This document shows positions 23,491 through 33,320 of a DNA stretch of 64,000 bases, one piece after another. Position 1 is the stretch's first letter; the number at the start of each line of letters is the position of its first letter. This DNA comes from Lunularia cruciata (lineage: Eukaryota > Streptophyta > Marchantiopsida > Lunulariales > Lunulariaceae): contig OX419759.1 in NCBI GenBank assembly GCA_948567375.1, forward strand, positions 55,777,493 through 55,841,492, in the 5' to 3' direction. The position numbers were made by a program, and so were the translations under genes. The notes below the pieces were generated by a model, which did not search any database, was not told the DNA's origin, and worked only from the letters and a program-made list of their open reading frames with translations.

Positions 23491-25025
23491 ACTTTGCGAA
23501 GAAAGGTCAAGGACGCAGCGAACGTGCACGTGACAAGTTTTCGTGACGTTCAGTTCATCATGGACGGCCATGAGATCATTGTGGAGCAACTTCAACGTCA
23601 TGAATTTGTGCAGAATCATGTGGACACCTTAGTCAAAGGATCGGAGAACAAGACCCCAGATCCTGCAAGACAGTTTGTCATGATCAAAGTCATCGACGAG
23701 ATAAGAACTTTCTGTTCGTCCCCTAAAGGATGTCCCGGGGTCGTTCTGAACTTGGGCGTCCTTCGAACTGCATGTGTAGAAGACCTCACTCCGTTTGAGT
23801 ATCGAGGAGAGGAACAGGCCATCCTGATTGATCACTTGAGGCAGCAGGTTGAGAACAATGTTGAGTCTCTTCTGCAACAGAGCCACAACCTCCAACCTCC
23901 ATATGAAGAATCTCTGTTGAAGTACGAACATTCATAGCCGCCAGAGGAGAAATGTTTGTTGCGTGCCGGTAGTGAGCTTGCCAGTGACCTATTGGGTAGA
24001 ACAGATGTGGAGGACATGTTTCTGAAGATTCGAACTAGGCGCGATCAAATCCTGGGAGATGCTAAGAATACTTTGGTCGAAGTGGATGAAGAAGCATTGG
24101 CTCAACTTGAATCCCAGGTCCATTCGGGGTCGAGTTCAACAATATCCAACGTCGAAATTCAAGGTAGCCATTCTGCTGCTGGAGTTGTGTCTTGTTCGAA
24201 TCCTGTTTTGCTTCAGAAGCTGGAAAGACTGGACAAGAAATTGGATAGGGTACGCTATCGGCTGAAAGACGTTCAGCATAGTGTGCTACAAATAAAGGAG
24301 CAACTAGACCACATAATCTCCATTCAGCACAAGTTGCAGATAACCGGAGCTTCCATCATGTCCAAGACGTATTGCATCGTTGGTTTTGATGACTCATGGG
24401 CACACGCTGGTACACCGAGACGCCCCTACTTTACGAAGCATGATGTGATCACACTGCATAGAGCCAGAGCCACTGTACTGTTTGGGACTCCAGTCCTCTT
24501 GCATTTCATGTGCGAGTGCGCGACTGGATATCATTTTGTTGAAGGCCAGGACGGTTTTAATCTGACTTTGACGAAAGAAACAAGGAGTTGCTGACGCGCA
24601 TCTCTATCATCTCTTTCAAGATCATAGTATACAGCTTGAAGGCGGGGCGCCAGGTGCCTGTGGGCTTGGGAAAAGTTGTACAAGGGCTTGACAACCTTGA
24701 GGCAGCCCTACCTCTTCTCGTTGACAACTTCATTGCGCAAAACTTCCAACCCGACGAGAAGTTGACACGCAGTCAGATGAACGAGGCCTGGTACTCCATC
24801 AGAACTAAGCTAGAACCAGAACTCCGGGATAGGTATTTCGAACTCTTCAAAATGCACAAGGTTAAATATCATAATCTAGAGGATGGTGGCATGCGGATGG
24901 GAGAGCGGAACGATACTTTAACCGTATTTGAGCCAGTCCACATGATGTACCTAATATTAGATCTAGACCTGGGATTAATGAGGCTAATGGAAACCTGCTG
25001 TTTCTCTTCCACAAGATTCCACTGA
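23491..25025 (+). pseudogene. ROCO-type gene, copy C: C-terminal region
   Basis: A long frame from 23,491 to 24,594 is interrupted only by a TAG at 23,935-23,937. It continues in another frame to 25,025 after a shift near 24,590. The first part reads FRDVQFIMDGHEIIVEQLQR and RTACVEDLTPFEYRGEEQA. It ends with a heptad-like stretch, KLERLDKKLDRVRYRLKDV then LQIKEQLDHIISIQHKLQ, predicted as coiled coil. The last part has LGKVVQGLDNLEAALPLLVD and LTRSQMNEAWYSIRTKLEPE. I do not recognise a named domain, but position and strand suit the C-terminal half of the ROCO protein in copy C. This is the best-preserved piece of the family in the window. Confidence 0.6.
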
Positions 25026-28000
25026 AAATTTCAGCGACTTGCAAGCTCATGACTTTCAGTAGGAAGTTAAGACCAGTTCTAACTCCAAAGAATGCCTCAT
25101 CATGACATATGTATCAAATGGCTACAGAAATGCAAGCTCGCAATTTGCTGCGACTCCTGCAGTAATCAATCCAGAACAGTAAAAGTGGGAGCAAACATTA
25201 ACGTCAATGTTCTCATCAGGGTTTTCCATCTGTCGTACATGTTACCAAAGGCTAACACATTTCACCGTTTCGATCAAACCGGATGCTTGTAGTTTGAGGA
25301 CGTTCGTAGACACACCACTATCCACCAAAACAAGTCTACGGGAGAGCCCAAGGCAAGGAATGATTCCGCTTCAGGAGTAGAGAATTAACCATGGGAGGAA
25401 TCATATGTTGAAACGCCCGTTATCAGCTCTTGCTGGCTCCACTTATTAAGCTCTGTTACAATATTCTTTACGTACTCGGCTATCACGATATTTCAAAGCT
25501 CCTGAAGATCCACACTTTGAGTACGTCGAATGCCATGCATTACCAGATCAATACGTGTGGAAGCGCCAACCATAACCTCATATACACAGTATTTCAGAGG
25601 GACAAGTTCCCTAATTCTAATCTTCTATTGGCAGTATTTCGAAGGGAGAAGCTTCCTAATTCTTATCTTCTTTTGGCTGAACTTCTCCTCCAACACGGCT
25701 TTTGAAATTGTGATTTAGAAGGTCATCCTGTTGAGGAGCGCTTGTTCAAAACCGAACCTTTGGTCTAACGTTTTGGTCTTGTAACCTGTCCTAGTGCTAT
25801 GCCAAATGATACATTCGATGCTGAGTTCAGGATAAATTGGATCTACGCTAAATTTCTGCCCGTGAATTATTGCCTCTACTGTCTATAGCTGCACTCAGTG
25901 ACGACACCAGGGTGGCGGTTCAAGTCACCTCGAAGGGGGAAAGAAGAGCATTGTGTCGTCGTTTCCTCCCTAGGACTGCAGCCCTTTGGAGTCTGGATCC
26001 TTGGAATCTCCACTTGTTATAAGCTTTTATGGAATCTCGAGCTGCTTCGAATACTGCGATGAATTATAAACAATTATGTCATCATAGTGACCAAATGTTC
26101 ACTGAAACCTCCAACTAACTGACTCTCTAGATGGTAGATGTTACAGACAAACTCTACTCCTAAGTATCACAGTGATTCCAGAGCCAGATCGTTCTGTATC
26201 ATCTTATGGTGCAATTGTCAAGCATTATCAGCCAATTGAGTTCCTGTCCGACATCAAATCCTAAAGCTGTTGATACTTACGTTGAATCTCTTCTTTAGTG
26301 AACAGTGAAAAGAATTTCGGGGCTGTTGTAAGTGCGACGTTGTGAGCCTTGCACAGCATTTCCTTGTAGCGTCCTTGAAGGCAGTAGAGTAAAAAAGATC
26401 CTAGTGTGGGGTCTGACGATCTGTAACGAGCCAAAGCGATTGACACGTTGTTATTGCTCGACAGAGGCTGGCAATCACACGCTGCAACAAATGGCCTAAA
26501 CCAAAGTAAATTGCTTATATCAATAAAATTCAACTCTTACATAGCAGATAATCTCAAGCCCAACTCGTAGAAGTAGGGACAACATCTTCCCAGATCTACA
26601 CAGCACGCATCTGCTTGAACTTCTTTCCTAACCCTGCAAGACCAAATGGTAATTATGTTCAGTTAGGACAGCCTGAGGTAAGCAGACGAATTGCAATTGT
26701 GCTACTACCTTAAATATGTCCACAGTACACTCTTCACTAGTGACTGGAACTCAATAAAAAGCTGGTTGTCACGTACTTTGTCCTCCCCTGTATAACACTC
26801 TAATCCGTGAAAGGTTGGAAGCGTGATACAGATTTCGTTACATTGATTTCGTCAATCGCAAAGCTACTACTGCTAGCAATAGTGCTCCGGTAATGAGAAT
26901 GCTGAACATCCTCATCGGCATACCTTTCATTGTAGAAGTAGGGCAGCTGAATAGAGACAAACTTCCTCTGGCACAGATCATGTGCGAGCCAAAAAGGTAT
27001 TTCAACATTGGCTCCAGCCTCTATCTGTAAATCCGATCATGTGGCATGAGATCAGTGGTGCTCTCCCAAGGGATAAGCCCCACTCAAACTGAACACATCC
27101 AGACCTACTTGTCACGGTTAAGACTCGACTATGCATGAAAATAGAGAGACAGTTTGTTCTGATTTTCGGTTCGAATGGTATCAATACTTTTGCTCAAACT
27201 GCATTCAATCTGTAGACATGCAGGCGGCAGATCAAGAAAATTACATCTTCATGCTCCGAGCCGGGATCAAGCACTCCCAGACCTTTAGCCTCGAATTTAA
27301 AATGGACATTTACAAACTGCAGGTGACAGACAAAGTTTCAGAATCAAATGTTTCGAAAATCCAGCTATGTTCAGAAATCGAAACGATAGAGAACAGACAC
27401 AAATAAATTTATAGAAGTTATTCTACAAAACAAACGACTGTCAATATTACTCCCGTGGACAAGATTACCTCTTCTTCCATCAGAATGTCATCGAGATCGT
27501 AGTAATTGGCCATGTCCAACTAGCCTGCAAATTGATCTGTGCTACAGCGCTTCGGCACGTAGAAAGAATTCGGCACCACAGACCCGAATCCAATTGAGCT
27601 CCAAGGCCAAGAGATTTAGGGTCAGACTGCTGTCACTTCGCTCGGGGTTGCACCATTCACATGGAGAGTCTTTCTGATGACTTATTGAGGAATCATCGAC
27701 CAGGACCAGTCGAGCGCCTGAAGTCCAATCAACGTGGATAAATCTGCGAGAAGAAATGGGAGGAATAGAAGTGTCTGAACCAGTAGCTTCTTGCTCACCA
27801 ACGATGCGCGCAACGCAATTGCGGACAGAAAATGGATGTCCTCCGACTATCGACGCAATGGCGCCCCATCGCTTGCTGAAGGAGTGACGGATTGAGGAGT
27901 TCGATCACGCGATTCAAATTTGAACTAAGAAGCGGAGAAAACAGAGAAACACCTCTTCCATTCAAATTTTCAAATAGCCTCTGCTCCTAGCAACTACAGT

Positions 28001-28060
28001 ACGGTACTGTTCTTTCGTGTGGGAAGCACATTTCCCCGCTAAGGGCTATCACCCGTCGAC
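25026..28060. repeat. 3' block of copy C (matches 19.6-22.3 kb and 11.8-13.1 kb)
   Basis: The block repeats the downstream sequence of copy B up to about 27,185 and then that of copy A (12,310-13,100), ending near a shared TATATACTTGT at about 28,066 and 13,216. It therefore shows the unrearranged order of the family's 3' flank. No conserved reading frame is seen. Confidence 0.75.
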
Positions 28061-28534
28061 ATATATACTTGTGAGTGAAATACATGCAGTAAAGTGTATA
28101 TACAAGAGTTTACTTGGATATACCCTGAATACGAATACGGGATATAATAATAGATTTTACGGGTAGTGGACATTCCTGAAGAGTTCTCGTAAATTTAGAT
28201 ATGAATCCTATGAACTTAAATAGAAACATTTAAAATCCTATTGTAAAATTTAGGATTTAAAATGGTTTGTCGCTTTATTTCTTTCTAGCTAAGTTTTATC
28301 AACCAACTGTAACTCATAAAGTTTTATTCCATGACCCGTAAAATTTCAAAAGGTTACGAGATTTTCTCCTGTAAGACTAGTGGATTCTCCTCTCACACCC
28401 GTAAAAGTAATCTAAGCTGAAACGTTCTTAAAACCCCCCTGTATAGTAAACAAGAATCCACTTCCATTTAATTTCCTGGTGTGCGTTCGCCGTAGTAGCA
28501 TTGCTTTGCAGCTTTCTCATAGCGATACTATTTA

Positions 28535-28990
28535 CACCATATCCTTGTATGGGCTCGATGGGTTTTCCCATCCCTCTTGTTATATTAGGCAGTCATCTTT
28601 CCTTTTCTCCTCGAAGAGTCGAGAAAGGCGACCGCGTAGAGAATATGAGGGAGGGGAAGACCCCCAAGCAGTACAAGGGAAAGATCAAAAAAGGTAAAAT
28701 GGGGCTAGATTCCAATAGAGTCTAAACGAGAAATCTGCCCCACTGTACTTAAAATATCCGAACTATGCAAATAATATGGTCAAGATGCTCCTCTACGCGC
28801 ATGAGATCCATCTGAAATATAATAAACTTCTTTCTTGTTGAGTTCTCTGTCAGGAATGTCTCGCTAGTATAATTTCCTCATCATCCAAATGGGATAAGGG
28901 GCACCAGGAAACATCCTAACCAAAGAAACCTTGTACGGCTTGATGGGGTCTTCCCATCCTTCATTTTTCCTACGCGGTCGCCTTATACAA
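28535..28990. repeat. Two decayed copies of a hydrophobic-protein module
   Basis: Sequence of the form CTTGTACGGCTTGATGGG followed by a CCTACGCGGTCGCC-type end is found on plus at about 28,928-28,985. It is found on minus at about 28,680-28,620, with a weaker plus copy at about 28,540. The same module occurs inside the open frame at 30,256-30,621. The arms at 28,540 and 28,680 form an imperfect inverted repeat. Confidence 0.5.
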
Positions 28991-30255
28991 CCAAAGAAAG
29001 AATACGAAAGTTGTCAAAGGATAGTAAGTCATTAACAGTCGAGTGTTCAAGTCTTTTCACTCTAATGTAACAACGCCGTAACTCTGTAGACGTCAACATC
29101 GTCCAACGTATATACTCCAAGATCCTTACCGTCTAGGCGCATGCAACTGCACTGACCTACATACCTCCCAGTTATCATAGAGTTAATTCGACCATCACCT
29201 GTCGGTTTCCCGCACCGGCGTTCCTGTGATTCAGGGGCTCTCGGAGCACGCACGGGTGATCCGCTGCCGGGCGGGAAACATTTCATAAATGGCCAACGGG
29301 TGACCAGCACCCGGGACCTGGAAGACGCGTCTCGTCAGAGCACGCGAATGTTTCCGCGCGGATACGCCTATTTCTGTTCTAGACGAAACGAAGAGACTGT
29401 CTTGGGAGATAGCAAGAATTTGGGACTTTCTTCCATTCTGAACCGCGCGTATCGTAAGAAAAGGAGAAGTTCGATGGCTAAGTGAGAAAAGAGCTAACAT
29501 TGGAAATTCCTTGCGCCATGAGATATAACATCGCACTACGAATGAGTGAGAAACAGAGTGAAAGAAGAGAATTGGTCGTTTCCTGAAGATGCGTGTGTAG
29601 AAATTTGGAAAGACTCCTTACAAACCTATATGGCAAAAGCTGTTACTTTACTTTGTGTGTAGCGTTTTACTCAGTAAGAGGTTCATCAACCATATGTTAT
29701 ATGGTGATAGCGTATTTGATAGAGGAAGAGAATTTGCGATTAGAGTACACAACATTCCCGACTCCGGGCATGTGACTGAATAGGCATATAAGCATTTACA
29801 CCGCAGGATAACAAAATAGGAGTACAAGGTACCAAGGAGAGCACGAGGCCCCAAGAAACAAAGGGAGGCATGCCGGTGTGAGTTGACCAATTTCCTACAC
29901 CGACGAAGTAATCTACAATTAGATACAACTGCGACGGAAGGAATAATACCCAGGCCAAAGGAAGTATGGAAAAGCGAAGGGAACAAGTGTGTATTACTTG
30001 CCTATCGGTGGAAGCTGACTGTAGGATATGGGCTGAAGTTTCAAGCAGTCCCCCAAGACTGGTGAGACAATCGTTATCGTCGTAGCCACGAAGCATTTAC
30101 TCATAGAAATAAACTTGGCTCGTAAACATTACATCCAGATGTTACTCCTGGGGCGTCCACAGTGTACCTACTTCATCGAACCCATTGAAGGAAGTAATCC
30201 GTATGACTCGGAAAGAAGAAGCTTAATGGTAACAATTTGCGTTGGAAGTCCAAGT

Positions 30256-30621
30256 CTAAGTATTTCTCACTAGAGGGGATCCGGAAGCTTCGCACTTCAA
30301 GGAATAAGGGCTGAAGAGATTACACACCGAGGTATGTGATTGTGCTATAACAAATAAGGGTATTATGATATAAAGAAAATAAATATATGCTATATACCAT
30401 AATAAAATGGCAATCGCGTAGACAATACGACGGATGAAAAGACCCATCAAGCCGTACAAAGGTGAAACAAAATAGATAAAAACAAATAAATAAGTTCCAA
30501 CAAAGTAAATCGGAGTGACCAGGATACAGAATTTAGCATACTTCAGGGTCTGTAAACGTGTACAATTTCCTACTGCACTCAAACTTAAAACAAATACTAC
30601 GAATTCCACGTCCATCTTCAC
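30256..30621 (-). CDS. Hypothetical small membrane protein (121 aa)
   Basis: This open frame is strongly hydrophobic in its middle, with about three membrane-spanning stretches: FCILVTPIYFVGTYLFVFIY, then PLYGLMGLFIRRIVYAIAIL, then YIYFLYIIIPLFVIAQ. I do not recognise the family. The central LYGLMG...RR.VYA segment has decayed DNA relatives at 28.6 and 28.9 kb, which suggests a small gene family or repeat with a once-coding module. No neighbour indicates a role. It could still be a chance open frame in AT-rich DNA. Confidence 0.35.
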   Translation of the reverse strand: MKMDVEFVVFVLSLSAVGNCTRLQTLKYAKFCILVTPIYFVGTYLFVFIYFVSPLYGLMGLFIRRIVYAIAILLWYIAYIYFLYIIIPLFVIAQSHTSVCNLFSPYSLKCEASGSPLVRNT

Positions 30622-31596
30622 GAACTCGTGGTCAGAAGAGCTCTAATGATTTTGTTATCGGAAAAAGCCAAACAAACAACATCTACAAGCTTATTTGATC
30701 TTTAAAGACCTTGGTTGACATGGTCGATACTACATAAAATTTGAACAAGAGATTTTCAAATTTGGGAAAGTCTGCATGAAAGTCAAGCATGTTGCGGTGT
30801 GACTGCACACCTTCACACAATTAGTAACTCTCTTTTATTCTAATTTTTGTAGACTAATGAAAGGTTCAGAAAGGTTTTTTTGGCTAGAACATGTGATTGT
30901 ACTGTTTTATCATTCATCTAGAAGGTCTCCACACAGGAGGACGAGAAGATGACTGGGAAAAACACCATGGCACCTCTATACCCACGGATCACAACAATTT
31001 GATCTTCAAGGTTGTGATTCACTTGATTTGATTGTGATCTTCATGATCAAGATTGTGGTCCCATGTTTCTGATTTCTCGATGAACTTAGGGGCAGACGTT
31101 TGTGAATGCAGAAAAATTCCGTACCAATACCATTGGTCTAGTGGAAGATTATTGGCTTGGAAGACCTTGGCGCACGTTGAAGCATGTATCTCCATCATTA
31201 CATGTCCAGATGAAGTGATCTTGGTCTCGTTGGAAGTGTCTGGTCACAAGCTTTCCACTGTCAGCAAAATTGTACTGTTTGGAGGTCCAAAGCAAAAAGT
31301 TATAACCATATAAATTTTTGGATATCTTTGGTAAAAGGGATACCATAAGATGGAAGGCGCCTTGGCAGTTGTATATATCTTTGGAAGGAAACACTCGGTG
31401 GTGGTGCCCTGATGTTAGAGTCACACCTGATGTTCCCTTAGGTTTATTTTCTGTTTCTTTGTGCTTTTTTTCCCCAAATAAGTGCATCATGTTGAGTAGG
31501 ATGATGCTTCAAGGTATAAAGTATGGCTTATACCTCAATCACCATGAAGTTCCTCAAGAATCACTCAAAGAGGGGAATGGATGTTCAATTTCAAGG

Positions 31597-31600
31597 TACT
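31597..31600. other. Target-site duplication, left copy (TACT)
   Basis: TACT directly precedes the element's TGTC start and is repeated at 41,400-41,403 directly after its GACA end. Confidence 0.6.
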
Positions 31601-32049
31601 TGTCACGCCATTTGTAGTTCCGCATCTAGATGCTCGGACACTGGAGTTCCAGTGATGGTAGTTAGAGTTATTCTAGCTGTTTCTCAGGGACTACTTTCCG
31701 ACGGTTAGATTTCGTGTTCGGGGTACTGACTTCACAGTGGGGCCCACCGTCACTTTGCACCGTTTGCACCATCGAGTGTGCCGTCAGCGGGACCGTTAGG
31801 GTTTCAGGGCTAGCTCAAGTCCAGGGGGTATAGTTTCGAAGTGAGCTCCAGAGAGCTCACTTCTCTGATGTTGAGCCTTCGAGTTCCTGGCTATGGTGGA
31901 CAGAGGCCGGCGAGCGTCACCTGGATTCTCTATGCTTGAGTGGGTGTGGCTTGACTGTAATCAGTGCCCAGTTGTTGGCAGTTTATAGAGTGACAGATCA
32001 AGTACTGATCTGAGTTGAGTTGAGTTGAGAATGTTAAGCAATCTGATTA
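31601..32049 (+). repeat. Left LTR (part B only)
   Basis: Positions 31,603-32,049 match 40,847-41,293 over 447 bp with five differences, all G/A or C/T. It holds a GAGTT run at about 32,008-32,027. The 105-bp part A found twice at the right end is absent here. Confidence 0.9.
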
Positions 32050-32062
32050 CATCAGAGAAGTG
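32042..32062 (+). promoter_or_regulatory. Putative primer-binding site with a palindrome at the LTR boundary
   Basis: ATCAGAG follows the LTR end, resembling part of the usual initiator-Met-tRNA site (8 of 12 positions by eye). The boundary itself is an inverted repeat, TCTGAT-TAC-ATCAGA at 32,042-32,056. The tRNA match is weak, so the primer is uncertain. Confidence 0.35.
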
Positions 32063-32471
32063 AAGTCAGGGGGAAATCGGGTGCAGGAACGTTGAGTGTT
32101 GGTGGTATCTCCAAGCTCGGTGGATCGTGGTAGCTCGATTCAGGTTCTATGTTTCCCTAGTGTGCAGAAGCTCGTGTAGTTGATGCAAATTTGGCAGTTA
32201 GGCGGACGGTGTGCGGAAGCGCTGGCCAAATTTTGAGCAAAGAAGGAGCAATTTTTGAGCAGTGTTGTGATTTTGAGCTCAGGAGGTGAAGGCAGGACCA
32301 ATTTGCTGCGAGTTGGGCTCAGAAAGTGAAATTGAAGGTGGAGTTAGAAAGCTCTTCTCATGAAATTGTGATTTGGAAAAACCCGTTTTGTCAATTTGGC
32401 TCGAGTGGAAAGTTAGCGGGGGATTTGGCGGACATCCATCTTTAGGGTTTACGTCAGATTTTGGGCCAGAA

Positions 32472-32572
32472 TTGGAGGAGTTTCGCTATTTGGCCAGATT
32501 TGGAGAAGTTTCACTAGTTTGGAGGAGTTTCGCAGATTTGGAGAAGTTTCGCCAATTTTGGAGGAGGTTCGA
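32472..32572 (+). repeat. Tandem repeat of TTTGGAGAAGTTTCGC-type units
   Basis: About five units of 17-27 bp, alternating GGAGGAGTTTCGC and GGAGAAGTTTCGC, lie in the element's leader. Confidence 0.7.
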
Positions 32573-32755
32573 AGTGGCAACAAGAAAGGCCTCATTTGGC
32601 TGAATTTCGGCATTTCGAGGCATAGGGCTGTGGGCTATGAGAGGCTACGAAGGCCTAGAAGGGCCAGCAAGCCAGCTTACTGGCATGAGGCTAGCTAGTT
32701 TAGTGTAGATCTTGGTCATTGGTTGGCAAAATCTGCCTTTCTTGCTAGATTGTGC

Positions 32756-32822
32756 GCAATAGGGTTTGACCCCTAGATCTCTTGTTCCTAGACCGGTGCC
32801 CTAGCCAACTGGTCCACCCTCA
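32756..32822 (-). other. tRNA-like sequence (SINE or tRNA relic)
   Basis: On the minus strand the stretch reads AGTTGGCTAGGGCACCGG, which resembles a tRNA D-arm and box A. It ends GGGGTCAAACCC, which resembles a T-arm and box B. The spacing suits a tRNA, but the anticodon stem is poor and no clear acceptor stem is seen. I read it as a tRNA-derived relic rather than a working tRNA gene. Confidence 0.4.
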
Positions 32823-33320
32823 CTTGTTGTCATAGTGATTGTGCCATTGTTATCTATACACATGTAGCTTTGGCTAGGAGAGGCAGTTTGATCCCATTCT
32901 TGGTGATCCTGGTAGCTTAGGACTTAGATACGAACTACTCTTATGTCAAATGCCAAATGGTGGCAGAGTCAGTCCCGTGTTGTGTTATGAGATGGAGGGT
33001 TTTCGTTTAGATTTCTTGTGATTGGATCCCCTCCATTCTCTGCTTCTTGTTTGTGCACCACGTTTGTGTGAGGTGCCTTGACTTTTGAGCGTTGGTGCTC
33101 TGGTGTGCTCTCGGTGGTGAGGCTGGAGTGATGACCAGTCAGACTACCTTTGTTTCTCTCCGGTGAGGCAGGAAGTGATGACCTGCAAACCGTGAGAGTG
33201 CGTGTTATGATGGCAGGTTACAGGTTGCCCTTCCCCTAATGTAGTTATCTCGGTTAGAGTTACATCAGTGGGTGGTGTCTAGTTGGTGTTGGCACTTGGT
33301 GGGGCACTTGCAGTTGCGAC

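Larger units (their letters stand above)
28061..31600. other. Mostly non-coding; no named gene
   Basis: Apart from the hydrophobic module described separately, I see no gene. Short open stretches (29,062-29,536 minus, 29,648-30,096 minus, 31,149-31,490 minus) show no motif. The stretch ends at the retrotransposon target site, TACT at 31,597-31,600. Confidence 0.35.
32063..33320 (+). other. Retrotransposon leader, non-coding
   Basis: About 1.25 kb lies between the LTR and the first gag codons. It is GC-richer than the host flank and has no conserved open frame. It holds a short tandem repeat and a tRNA-like sequence, listed separately. Packaging signals would be expected here but cannot be read by eye. 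Confidence 0.5.
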
